Assembly (NCBI RefSeq): GCF_009928425.1
Contig: NZ_JAABNS010000001.1
Location: 4,092,001-4,156,000 of the forward strand
Reading direction: 5' to 3'
DNA length: 64,000 bases
DNA from: Pseudarthrobacter sp. ATCC 49987
GTDB taxonomy: Bacteria > Actinomycetota > Actinomycetes > Actinomycetales > Micrococcaceae
Shown here: one piece after another, positions 9,129 to 16,815 of the stretch
Numbering within the stretch: position 1 is the stretch's first letter
Layout: every line of letters starts with the position of its first letter
Translations under genes and position numbers: made by a program
The notes under the pieces: generated by a model
Database searches by the model: none
Told to the model about the DNA's origin: nothing
The model's input: the letters and a program-made list of their open reading frames with translations, nothing else

Positions 9129-9175
9129 CGAAGGGCGGTTGCGGAACGCAAGTTCCGCAACCGCCCTTCGTTTTT
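9129..9175. terminator. Rho-independent terminator
   Basis: A 19-base-pair perfect stem (9129-9147 with 9152-9170) with a GCAA tetraloop, followed by TTTTT on the + strand. It lies 33 bases after the FAD hydroxylase and between convergent genes, so it may also serve the thiolase gene on the other strand. Confidence 0.95.
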
Positions 9176-9228
9176 GGATGAGTCCCGGTGTCCGGTGTCC
9201 GGTGAGCGCTGTCAGCCGGCGCGTGTTC

Positions 9229-10446
9229 TCAGCCCAGGCGCTCGATCACCATCGCCATTCCCTGGCCGCCGCCGACGCACATCGTGGCCAGCCCGAACTG
9301 CTGGTCGCGTGTGGCGAGCCCGTTGATCAGGGTGGTGAGCAGGCGGACGCCGGTGGCACCAAACGGATGGCCTAAGGCGATGGAGCCACCGTGAGGATTT
9401 AGTTGTTCGTCGATGTCGATGCCCAGCTGGCGGGCCGAGGGAAGGACCTGGGCGGCAAACGCTTCGTTGAGTTCAACGATGCCGATGTCCTGGATGCCCA
9501 TGCCAGCCCTGCGGAGTGCCATCTTGCTGGCCTCGACCGGGCCCAACCCCATAATCTCAGGTGACAGGCCGGTCACTCCCGTGGAGACGATGCGAGCAAG
9601 CGGCGTCAGTCCGTACTCGCGGGCGAGTTCTGCGGAAACGATGACCGACCCGGCCGCGCCGTCGTTCAGGGGGCAGGCATTGCCAGCCGTGACTGTGCCG
9701 TCTTCCCTGAACACGGGCTTCAGATCCGCCAGCTTCTCCGCCGTGGTGCCCGGGCGCGGGCCGTCATCGGTACTGAGCACTTGCCCGTCGGGGCCGGTCA
9801 CGGGGATTATTTCGCGGGCAAAGAACCCGTTCCCGGCAGAAGCTACTGCCTGCTGCTGGGAGCGGGCGGCAAACGCATCCATCTCGGACCGCGTCGTCCC
9901 GGTCAGCGCGGCGACGTTTTCTGCAGTGTGGCCCATGGACACGTAGTAATCCGGGAGCAGGCCCTCGAGCCGCGGATCGGACCACGTTGCGCCCGTCGAC
10001 ACGAGGCGGGAAGTCCGCGCCGAGGCATCTGCGAAGACTGGGTTGGCGGCCTCCCGGTTTTCTCCGTACCGCGAGACACATTCCACGCCTCCCACCAGAT
10101 AACCGCGGCCTTCGCCGGCACGAATGGCGTGGAAAGCCATCCGGGTGCCCTGCAGTGATGACGCGCAGTACCGGTTGACGGTGGTTCCGGGCAGCAGATC
10201 GGCGCCCAGCTGCACTGCCACCCTCCGGGCCATGTTCCAGCCGTGCTCGTCCTGCGGCTGTGCGCAGCCCAGATGCAGGTCTTCAAACTCACTCAGCGGC
10301 AGTTCGGGGACTTTAGCCAGGACTCCGGCGAAGACCTCGGCTGCCAGATCGTCAGGCCGCATGGCCGTCAGGGTGCCTTTGCCGGCCCGCCCGATCGGGG
10401 AGCGGCCGATGGCGACGATGACGGCGTCGTTGTCATTGAGTGTCAT
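9229..10446 (-). CDS. Thiolase family protein (acetyl-CoA C-acyltransferase)
   Basis: A 405-residue thiolase. The acyl-accepting cysteine is in NRYCASSLQ, the catalytic histidine in GGSIALGHPFGATG, and the C-terminal base cysteine in CVGGGQG. NEAFAAQ is also present. The family cleaves 3-ketoacyl-CoA with CoA. In this cluster acetoacetyl-CoA (from the nearby synthetase) or 3-oxoadipyl-CoA are plausible substrates. The start overlaps the stop of the FAD hydroxylase gene by 4 bases (ATGA), so the two are translationally coupled. Confidence 0.92.
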   Translation of the reverse strand: MTLNDNDAVIVAIGRSPIGRAGKGTLTAMRPDDLAAEVFAGVLAKVPELPLSEFEDLHLGCAQPQDEHGWNMARRVAVQLGADLLPGTTVNRYCASSLQGTRMAFHAIRAGEGRGYLVGGVECVSRYGENREAANPVFADASARTSRLVSTGATWSDPRLEGLLPDYYVSMGHTAENVAALTGTTRSEMDAFAARSQQQAVASAGNGFFAREIIPVTGPDGQVLSTDDGPRPGTTAEKLADLKPVFREDGTVTAGNACPLNDGAAGSVIVSAELAREYGLTPLARIVSTGVTGLSPEIMGLGPVEASKMALRRAGMGIQDIGIVELNEAFAAQVLPSARQLGIDIDEQLNPHGGSIALGHPFGATGVRLLTTLINGLATRDQQFGLATMCVGGGQGMAMVIERLG

Positions 10447-12146
10447 CGCGTGGCGGTCACGGACTGCCCGGACTGCACGGACTCTTCGGCGGACAGGCTG
10501 GCACCGAGACCCTCGATAAGGCCCCGCGCCCCCGGAAGGTCTGCGGCGCCGTCGTAGACGTAGAAGTCCGGACGGAACAGCTGGGCAATGTGGCCGTAGC
10601 CGGCGAGGTACTCCAGGTACCGGTTGTCCGTATCTTCCACGGTCAGGGCGCCGCCGGGCGCCGTCAGGCCGGTTCCGGGGCGGGCTTCCACAGGCAGTGC
10701 GGATCCCGGAGGCAGAACACGGACAACCCAGCCGGCGATCCCGTCAGGGAAGGAGCCGGCAAGTTCGACGGCGTCTTGCTCGCTGACCGCTGAACCGTCG
10801 CACACGAGGCTGAAACCGCCGAACGTGCGCCGGTCCAGCAAGTCCGTGACGCCGTCGGCGAACCTGACGCGTCCCTGCATGCCGATGATTCCCGCCACGG
10901 CTGACGTGAGCGGGTCGCCGCCCGGAAAGGCGCCGCGGCCCAGGCGCTCCGGCGGGATGGGTGGAAGAGCCGCTGCCGGGTCGGGGCCGTTGGCCAGGAA
11001 GTGCGCATCCCGGGCCGCCACAGCATCCGGATCGGTTTCGCAGATCACCTTTCCTAACTCGACCGACATGCCAATGGCGTGCTGGACGTGTGCTGAACGT
11101 TCCGAATCGTAGGTATCCAGGAGCGAGTCGCCGGCGGCACCCCGGAGGACAAGGTCCAGTTTCCAGGCCAGGTTCACCGAGTCCCGCACACCACTAACCA
11201 TGCCTTGACCGAAGAACGGCGGCATCTGGTGGGCTGCATCGCCAGCCACGAACATCCGGCCGTCCCGCCAGGACGAGGCATAGCGGGCCTGGAAGGTATA
11301 CACGGCCCGGCGTTCCAGCACCGCATCCGCGGGGGTGACCCCCCACGGCTCGAGAAGATCCCAGGCCATTTCATCGGTGTCAAAGGATTTGAGGTCATCC
11401 TGCGGCATCCGCATGAATTCGAAGCGGCGCCGGCCCGGTCCGCCGTTGACGGCTGAGGTGGGACGGGTGGGATCGCACACCTGCAGGTTGTCCGGTACCC
11501 AGGCCCGGTGTTCTTTCGGCAGGAGATCCAGTATCAGCCAGTCGTAGAAGAAGCCCAGGTCGGTGACGGCGGTGTTCATGTACTGGCGGACGAAGCTCCT
11601 GGCCCCGTCGCAGCCCACGACGTACCGTGCGCGCAGCTTCTTGTGTTTGAGTGTGGGGCTGGTGATCGCGAGGGTGGCGTGGTCTTTCCCTTGTTCGATG
11701 CCGACCGCTTCGGTGCCGCGCAGGACCCGGATATTGGGGAAGTCCCCGGCCCGCCGGCGCAGACGGTCTTCCAGTGCGGGCTGGTTGAACATGGTGGATT
11801 CGGGCCAGCCCTGGGTGCCTTCGAGGGGGAACCGGAACTGTAGCAGGGTTTCCCGGGCTGCGGTCTGCCACTCGTAGATATCCGACGCCGAGGAGAACTC
11901 GGCCATGAAGTCGGCAAGTCCGAGGCCGTCAAGGGCCCGGGAGATGTCGCCGTCGTAGTGGACGGCGCGGGGAAGCGGATACGGTTCGGCCTGTTTTTCG
12001 ACGACGACGACGTCGTGCCCGTGCCGGGCCAGCAGCAGGGCCAGCACCTGGCCAACCGGTCCAAGTCCGACAATTGCTACGTCGTGGATGTACGCCGTGT
12101 CGGCGGTCTCCCGCGCTCTCGACGGATCTGCTGCGTAATCTGACAT
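10443..12146 (-). CDS. FAD-dependent hydroxylase, MhpA-like
   Basis: A 567-residue class A flavoprotein monooxygenase with GLGPVGQVLALLLARHG near the N-terminus, VGCDGARSFVR, and the FAD motif FVAGDAAHQMPPFFGQGMVSGVRDSVNLAWKL. It resembles 3-(3-hydroxyphenyl)propionate hydroxylase (MhpA), which inserts an ortho hydroxyl to make an extradiol substrate. It carries a shortened C-terminal thioredoxin-like region. The start at 12146 has AAGGGAGAA upstream. It forms a two-gene unit with the thiolase and is divergent from the GntR gene with an operator box between them. This is the second aromatic hydroxylase of the block, so either two substrates or two successive hydroxylations are expected. Confidence 0.87.
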   Translation of the reverse strand: MSDYAADPSRARETADTAYIHDVAIVGLGPVGQVLALLLARHGHDVVVVEKQAEPYPLPRAVHYDGDISRALDGLGLADFMAEFSSASDIYEWQTAARETLLQFRFPLEGTQGWPESTMFNQPALEDRLRRRAGDFPNIRVLRGTEAVGIEQGKDHATLAITSPTLKHKKLRARYVVGCDGARSFVRQYMNTAVTDLGFFYDWLILDLLPKEHRAWVPDNLQVCDPTRPTSAVNGGPGRRRFEFMRMPQDDLKSFDTDEMAWDLLEPWGVTPADAVLERRAVYTFQARYASSWRDGRMFVAGDAAHQMPPFFGQGMVSGVRDSVNLAWKLDLVLRGAAGDSLLDTYDSERSAHVQHAIGMSVELGKVICETDPDAVAARDAHFLANGPDPAAALPPIPPERLGRGAFPGGDPLTSAVAGIIGMQGRVRFADGVTDLLDRRTFGGFSLVCDGSAVSEQDAVELAGSFPDGIAGWVVRVLPPGSALPVEARPGTGLTAPGGALTVEDTDNRYLEYLAGYGHIAQLFRPDFYVYDGAADLPGARGLIEGLGASLSAEESVQSGQSVTATR

Positions 12147-12235
12147 GCGATTTTCTCCCTTGAAACCATGCCGGCGTGCGTGAAAAGTGACGGGGGTCAT
12201 GGCAAGCATCGCAGAGATCCTTGAGGTATTCAAGA

Positions 12236-12247
12236 ATTATCGAAAAT
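12236..12247. promoter_or_regulatory. Shared operator box 2 (ATTATCGAAAAT)
   Basis: Second copy of the ATTNTCGANAAT element, in the 135-base gap between the divergent MhpA-like hydroxylase gene and the GntR gene. The position suits autoregulation of the GntR gene and control of the hydroxylase-thiolase pair. Confidence 0.6.
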
Positions 12248-12281
12248 AACGCGATTCACGGACATCGACTATCGTGGAAAC

Positions 12282-12977
12282 ATGGCAACTTCTCCCAGTG
12301 GCTCGACACTGACCGAGCATGTGTACGAACAGCTTCGTGCCGGCATCCTTAAGGGCCGCTACGTTCCGGGCAGTCCGCTGCGTCTCGCTGCGTTGTCCAA
12401 GGAGTTCGGCGTCAGCATGGCCGTGGTCCGCGAAGCCCTCGTCCGCCTGGCGGAACAGCACCTTGTGGCGCTTGCGCCCAACCAGGGCTTCAGGGTTATT
12501 ACCATTTCCCGGCAGGACCTGATTGACCTGACCGACCTTCGGATCCGGCTCGAAGGCCTGGCCTTGCAGCGGTCCGTTGAGTCCGGTGACATGGGCTGGG
12601 AGGCCAATGTGGTGGCGACCCACCATCGGCTGGAGCGGGCGCCGCTGACGCATCCGGGCGAGCCTGGCGCCACTGAGGAGTGGAGCGCCGCACATGCGGC
12701 TTTTCATGACGCTCTGGGGGTCGGTTGCGGCAGTCCGCGCTTGATTGCTTTCGCCCGCACCCTGCGCGACAGTTCGGAGCTGTACCGCCAGCTCTCGGGA
12801 ACGGCGGTGGAAAGAAGCCGCGACGTGAAGGCGGAGCACCGGGAGTTGATGGAGCTGGCGACGGGCCGTCAGGCCGACGAGGCGGTTGAGGCGCTTCGGC
12901 GCCACCTGCAGTGGACCACTGATGCCTTGCTTGAGTCGGTCCTTGCCGAGCCCGTGGCGACCGCCGCAAACGCCTGA
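12282..12977 (+). CDS. GntR-family (FCD subfamily) transcriptional regulator
   Basis: A 231-residue regulator with an N-terminal winged helix (LTEHVYEQLRAGILKGRY, then FGVSMAVVREALVRL as the recognition region) and an all-helical FCD ligand domain from about residue 85. Metal/ligand-binding positions are visible as Asp in LTDLRIRLEG, and His in WSAAHAAFHDAL, KAEHRELM and ALRRHLQ. FCD regulators respond to carboxylic acids or aromatic intermediates. It sits between two copies of ATTNTCGANAAT, and a third copy lies at the ring-cleavage operon, so it is the best candidate regulator of block A. Confidence 0.88.
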   Translation: MATSPSGSTLTEHVYEQLRAGILKGRYVPGSPLRLAALSKEFGVSMAVVREALVRLAEQHLVALAPNQGFRVITISRQDLIDLTDLRIRLEGLALQRSVESGDMGWEANVVATHHRLERAPLTHPGEPGATEEWSAAHAAFHDALGVGCGSPRLIAFARTLRDSSELYRQLSGTAVERSRDVKAEHRELMELATGRQADEAVEALRRHLQWTTDALLESVLAEPVATAANA

Positions 12978-12998
12978 AAATAACTCTAGATTCGCTTG

Positions 12999-13010
12999 AT
13001 TTTCGAAAAT
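12999..13010. promoter_or_regulatory. Shared operator box 3 (ATTTTCGAAAAT)
   Basis: Third copy of ATTNTCGANAAT and a perfect palindrome. It lies 21 bases after the GntR stop and about 90 bases before the MFS transporter. Like box 1 it is followed by CCCTTG. Confidence 0.6.
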
Positions 13011-13098
13011 CCCTTGTTTAACGAGTAAAACTCAGGCACTCTGGGCTGACCACAGGCGCGGGACCCACTGCGCGCCGCGACCCAGCAAAGGGATCTCA

Positions 13099-14340
13099 AT
13101 GGCGATTCTCCCGACCCCCACAGGCTCCATCGCGAATGGAGCCGCCCCCGCATCCCCTGAGCGTTCCGGCACGACTTTCCAGGGCATCCTGCTCCTGATC
13201 GGAAGCTGCCTTCCCGTTCTAGGTGCCGTCCTGCTCGCTCCCTCCCTGCCGAACCTCATGCAGGTTTTCGCGGCCACCCCCGGGGTGGCCGTCCTCGTGC
13301 CGATGATCCTGACGGTGCCCGCGCTCATGGTGGCCATCGTGGCTCCCATGGCGGGTGCCGTGGCTGACAAGGTGGGCCGCAAGCAGGTGCTGGTGGTGGC
13401 GATGATTGCTTACGCCGTGCTTGGTGTGGCGCCGTTCTTCATGGACAGCCTTGAGGCCATCGTCGTGACCAGGGTGGGCGTCGGCATCTGCGAGGGCTTC
13501 ATCATGACGTGCTGCACCACGCTCCTGGGCGACTACTACTCGGCGCAGCGCCGCAACAAGTACCTTTCATTACAGACGGTTGTCACCACCATCAGCGCCA
13601 CGGTCTTCCTGGCGGCCGGGGGTGCGCTGGGCTCACTGAGCTGGCGTGCGCCGTTCTGGTTGTACGCCATCAGCATTGTGATCGCCGTGCCGATGATGTT
13701 TGTTCTCTGGGAGCCAGTGAAGCAGCCCACCAAACACCTTCGCCAGGCGGTGCCCTGGAGCCTGATCATCAGGCCCGCCCTCGTGACTTTGTTCGGCGGC
13801 ATCGTGTTCTACACCCTCGTCGTCCACCTGTCATTCCTGCTCGCCGGCCAAGGGCTGACGGACATCGGGGGTATCGGCATGATGGCAGCGCTGGCTTCGC
13901 TGGCTACAGCTGTAGGCGCCTTCTCCTTCCGCGCCGTCGGAAAATTCGGACCGCACCGGCTTATGCCGGTCGCCTTTGGTCTGACGGCCGTGGGATTCAT
14001 TGTGATCTGGTTCGCGGGCAGTGTTCCCGCTGTCATGACGGGAGCCGTGCTCGCCAGCGCCGGCGCGGGCCTGTTGCTGCCGACACTGCTCACCTGGGCA
14101 GTGAATCTGCTGGCTCTCGAGGTCCGCGGTACGGGTACCGGCATCTGGACGAGCGCCCTCTGGATCGGCCAGTTCGTCTCACCGTTCATCATTGCGGCGC
14201 TCGGCGCGGCCGCCGGAGGGATGCAGGCCGCCGTCGGGATCCTGGGCATTGCTGCCGCAGTAGCCGCGGTCCTCAGCATCTTTGCGCCCGGAAAGTCCCA
14301 GCGGACGGCCACGGCCGCGCCCTCGGCCCTGGTGCACTGA
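13099..14340 (+). CDS. MFS transporter
   Basis: A 413-residue protein with about 12 hydrophobic segments. The loop between helices 2 and 3 carries the major-facilitator signature (MAGAVADKVGRKQVLVV), and the segment after helix 5 has an MFVLWEPVK turn. It follows the GntR gene and an operator box, so uptake of the aromatic substrate, or efflux of it or an intermediate, is likely. An AAAGG-type ribosome-binding sequence precedes the ATG (GCAAAGGGATCTCA). Its stop overlaps the start of the next gene by one base (TGATG), indicating coupled translation. Confidence 0.87.
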   Translation: MAILPTPTGSIANGAAPASPERSGTTFQGILLLIGSCLPVLGAVLLAPSLPNLMQVFAATPGVAVLVPMILTVPALMVAIVAPMAGAVADKVGRKQVLVVAMIAYAVLGVAPFFMDSLEAIVVTRVGVGICEGFIMTCCTTLLGDYYSAQRRNKYLSLQTVVTTISATVFLAAGGALGSLSWRAPFWLYAISIVIAVPMMFVLWEPVKQPTKHLRQAVPWSLIIRPALVTLFGGIVFYTLVVHLSFLLAGQGLTDIGGIGMMAALASLATAVGAFSFRAVGKFGPHRLMPVAFGLTAVGFIVIWFAGSVPAVMTGAVLASAGAGLLLPTLLTWAVNLLALEVRGTGTGIWTSALWIGQFVSPFIIAALGAAAGGMQAAVGILGIAAAVAAVLSIFAPGKSQRTATAAPSALVH

Positions 14341-14762
14341 TGGCTGCAGGATTGAGTGCAGGGGCAGCACAAGAAGCCGTTCAGGCCGGGGTGTCCGCGG
14401 AACAAGAAGTACGACTTGCAGAGCAACTACGCTTCACGGCCCTGGTCAACGGAGACTTCGACGCCTTCGATGAGCTATGCGACGACCGCTTCATCTACAC
14501 GCATTCGACCGGCCACCGGGACGGTAAGTCATCCTTTTCGGCGGCATGCCGGAACGGTCTGATCCGCTACCACCGGATCGACGCTACCGCTGAACAGATA
14601 GCGCTGACGGGCGACTGTGCCGTGGTTACCGGGACCATGGAGGCGGATTTATCCGTGTCTGGCATCCCACGTACGGTCCTGAATCTCTCGACCTCCGTGT
14701 GGGTTCGTGAGACCGGGGCCTGGAAGCTGTTGGCGTCGCAGTTGACGGCCATCCAGGCATAG
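14340..14762 (+). CDS. SnoaL/NTF2-like small protein
   Basis: A 140-residue protein with the cone-shaped NTF2-like pattern: an N-terminal helix (EQLRFTALVNGDFDAFDELCDD), then FIYTHSTGHRDGKSSF, and beta strands ending in VWVRETGAWKLLASQLTAI. This resembles the DUF4440/SnoaL-like subgroup. Members include small isomerases, cyclases, decarboxylases and non-catalytic binding proteins. It is translationally coupled to the MFS gene and belongs to block A, so a role on a pathway intermediate such as a tautomer or ring-cleavage product is possible but unproven. Confidence 0.75.
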   Translation: MAAGLSAGAAQEAVQAGVSAEQEVRLAEQLRFTALVNGDFDAFDELCDDRFIYTHSTGHRDGKSSFSAACRNGLIRYHRIDATAEQIALTGDCAVVTGTMEADLSVSGIPRTVLNLSTSVWVRETGAWKLLASQLTAIQA

Positions 14763-14787
14763 CCCCGGGGCCGGTCTGCAGCTGGCG

Positions 14788-14830
14788 AGAAGTGTCTTCG
14801 GGCCGGAATCTCCGGCCGGAAGGCGCTTCT
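14788..14830. terminator. Terminator-like hairpin
   Basis: A 19-base stem with 16 matches (14788-14806 with 14812-14830) and an AATCT loop, followed by a pyrimidine-rich TCCTGTTTCC stretch. It lies 26 bases after the NTF2-like gene and separates block A from block B. Confidence 0.7.
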
Positions 14831-14876
14831 TCCTGTTTCCTGCGACCCATCAAATTTTGAATGCAGAAATAAATCA

Positions 14877-14905
14877 TTGACATTGTCAAGGAATACGTTT
14901 CTAAT
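14877..14905 (+). promoter_or_regulatory. Sigma-70-type promoter for the cou-like operon, overlapped by an inverted repeat
   Basis: TTGACA at 14877-14882, a 17-base spacer, then TCTAAT at 14900-14905. The -35 lies inside the inverted repeat TTGACATTGTCAA (14877-14889), so a repressor there would block RNA polymerase. The first gene of block B starts at 14984. Confidence 0.6.
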
Positions 14906-14983
14906 TGAAGCAGTCAAGGGAGATGTGCATCACACGCAGGCTCCCTCGGATATCCGCCGCAAGGCGCAGTGCAAAGGAGCAGC

Positions 14984-15919
14984 ATGAGCCTGTCAGGGAA
15001 AGTAGCAATCGTCACCGGAAGCGGCCGCGGCCTGGGCCTGGCCTACGCCCGGGAACTCGCCCGCCAGGGCGCCGCCGTCGTGATCAACGATGTGGATGCC
15101 GACGTGGCCGCTGACGCGGTCCGGACCATTGAGGCCGATGGCGGCCGCGCCGTCGCCGTCGTCGCCCCGGTCGGCAGCACCGAAGCCGCCCGGCAGCTCG
15201 TGCAAAAAGCGGTGGAGGCTTTCGGCCGGCTGGACATCCTGGTCACCAACGCCGGCATCCTGCGCGACAAGTCCCTGCTGAAGATGGCGGACGAGGACTT
15301 CGACCTCGTGATCAACGTCCACCTCAAGGGCACCTTCACCTGCGCCCGCGAAGCGTTCGCCTACTTCAAGGAAAACGGCATCGCCGGCCGCATCATCACC
15401 ATCGGCTCGCCCACCGGCCAGCGCGGCAACTTCGGCCAGACCAACTACGCCGCCGCCAAGGCCGGGATCGTCGGCATGGTCCGCACCTGGGCGCTGGAAA
15501 TGAAGAAGGCCGGCGTCACCGCCAACGCCGTCATCCCGGTGGCCGCCACCGCCATGACCAAGACCGTCCCGTACTTCCAGAAGGCCGTCGAAGCGGACGA
15601 ACGCGGCGAGGCCATGCCGGCCTTCTTCCGCCACGACCTTGGCTTCGGAACCGCCGACGACGTCGCCGGACTCATTGCCTTCCTCGCCTCCGACGAAGCT
15701 GCCGGCATCACCGGCCAGGCGATCGGCGCCGGCGGGGACCGCCTGCAGCTCTGGACCCACCCCGAGGCTGCCGTCACCGAGTACCGCGAGGGCGGCTGGG
15801 GCTACAAGGACCTCGTGGAGGACTTCGGCGCGCTCTTCGGCGACAAGCTGCAAAGCGTCGGCGAGGAATTCCTGCCGCTTCCGGAAGAGCTCAAGCCCGA
15901 ACCGGCGGAGGTCCGCTGA
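14984..15919 (+). CDS. Short-chain dehydrogenase, 3-hydroxyacyl-CoA dehydrogenase type
   Basis: A 311-residue classical SDR. The nucleotide-binding motif TGSGRGLG is at residues 11-18, NAG at 89-91, and the catalytic Ser142, Tyr155 and Lys159 lie in GSPTG and NYAAAK. The C-terminal extension of about 60 residues resembles the dehydrogenase unit of multifunctional beta-oxidation enzymes. Expected role: oxidation of a 3-hydroxyacyl-CoA to a 3-ketoacyl-CoA. It is the first gene of the operon SDR, amidohydrolase, acyl-CoA dehydrogenase, MaoC, transporter, ligase. AAAGGAG lies 6 bases before the ATG, which is why 14984 is preferred over 14969. Confidence 0.88.
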   Translation: MSLSGKVAIVTGSGRGLGLAYARELARQGAAVVINDVDADVAADAVRTIEADGGRAVAVVAPVGSTEAARQLVQKAVEAFGRLDILVTNAGILRDKSLLKMADEDFDLVINVHLKGTFTCAREAFAYFKENGIAGRIITIGSPTGQRGNFGQTNYAAAKAGIVGMVRTWALEMKKAGVTANAVIPVAATAMTKTVPYFQKAVEADERGEAMPAFFRHDLGFGTADDVAGLIAFLASDEAAGITGQAIGAGGDRLQLWTHPEAAVTEYREGGWGYKDLVEDFGALFGDKLQSVGEEFLPLPEELKPEPAEVR

Positions 15920-15920
15920 C

Positions 15921-16814
15921 ATGGCCTCCCAGCGCTACGAACTCGGCATCGATGCCGCAAAGCTCGACGCGATCGACATGCACGTCCACCTTGAGGTAGA
16001 CGGTCACGGCCATGAATCCCTGCCGCCGGTATTGACTGAAGCGTCCGCCAAGTACTTCAAGTCCGAAGACCGGACCCCGTCGCTGGACCGGATCGCCGAA
16101 GTCTACCGGGGGCTGAACATGGCCGCCGTCGTCTTCACCGTGGATGCCCGCACCCAGCTCAAACACGAGCCCAACAGCATCGAGGAGCTCATCGCCGGTG
16201 CCGCCCGGAACAACGACGTGCTGATTCCCTTCGGCAGCGTGGACCCACGCACCGGCGCCGAGGCCATCCAGGGCGCCAAACACCAGGCCATCGACCTGGG
16301 TGCCCGCGGATTCAAGTTCCACCCGTCCCTGCAGGGCTTCGACCCCTCCAACGAACAGTTCTACCCGCTCTGGGAAACGCTGCAGGAACTGGGCCTGCCG
16401 GCCATCTTCCACACGGGCCAGAACGGCATGGGCGCCGGACTGCCCGGCGGCTACGGCATCAAGCTCGGCTACTCGAACCCGCTGCTGCTGGACGCCGTCG
16501 CGGCGGACTTCCCGGAACTGCAGATCATCATGGCCCACCCGTCCGTGCCGTGGCAGGACGAGGCCAACTCCATCGCCACCCACAAGTCCAACGTGTTCAT
16601 CGACCTCTCCGGCTGGTCCCCCAAGTACTTCCCGGACTCGCTCGTGAAGATGGCCAATTCCGTGCTCCAGGACAAGGTCCTCTTCGGCACCGACTTCCCG
16701 CTCATCACCCCGCAGAAATGGCTGGCTGCCTTCGCTGACCTTCCGCTCAAGGACCAGGTCCGGCCCAAGATCCTCAAGGACAACGCCGTCCGCCTGCTCG
16801 GACTGGGAGGCTGA
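15921..16814 (+). CDS. Amidohydrolase-superfamily metal hydrolase, CouO-like beta-keto (retro-Claisen) hydrolase candidate
   Basis: A 297-residue amidohydrolase-2/ACMSD-type barrel. Metal ligands: His21 and His23 (DMHVHLE), His164 (IFHTGQ), His206 (MAHPS) and Asp258 (FGTDFPL). Family knowledge: in Rhodococcus jostii, CouO is an amidohydrolase-superfamily member needed in p-hydroxycinnamate degradation, with a predicted metal-ligand Asp257; it replaces thiolase plus thioesterase by hydrolysing the beta-keto intermediate. The same neighbours (SDR, acyl-CoA dehydrogenase, hydratase, ligase) and the near-identical Asp position support that role here. A decarboxylase role (as in ACMSD) is the alternative. 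It starts 1 base after the SDR stop. Confidence 0.82.
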   Translation: MASQRYELGIDAAKLDAIDMHVHLEVDGHGHESLPPVLTEASAKYFKSEDRTPSLDRIAEVYRGLNMAAVVFTVDARTQLKHEPNSIEELIAGAARNNDVLIPFGSVDPRTGAEAIQGAKHQAIDLGARGFKFHPSLQGFDPSNEQFYPLWETLQELGLPAIFHTGQNGMGAGLPGGYGIKLGYSNPLLLDAVAADFPELQIIMAHPSVPWQDEANSIATHKSNVFIDLSGWSPKYFPDSLVKMANSVLQDKVLFGTDFPLITPQKWLAAFADLPLKDQVRPKILKDNAVRLLGLGG

Positions 16815-16815
16815 G

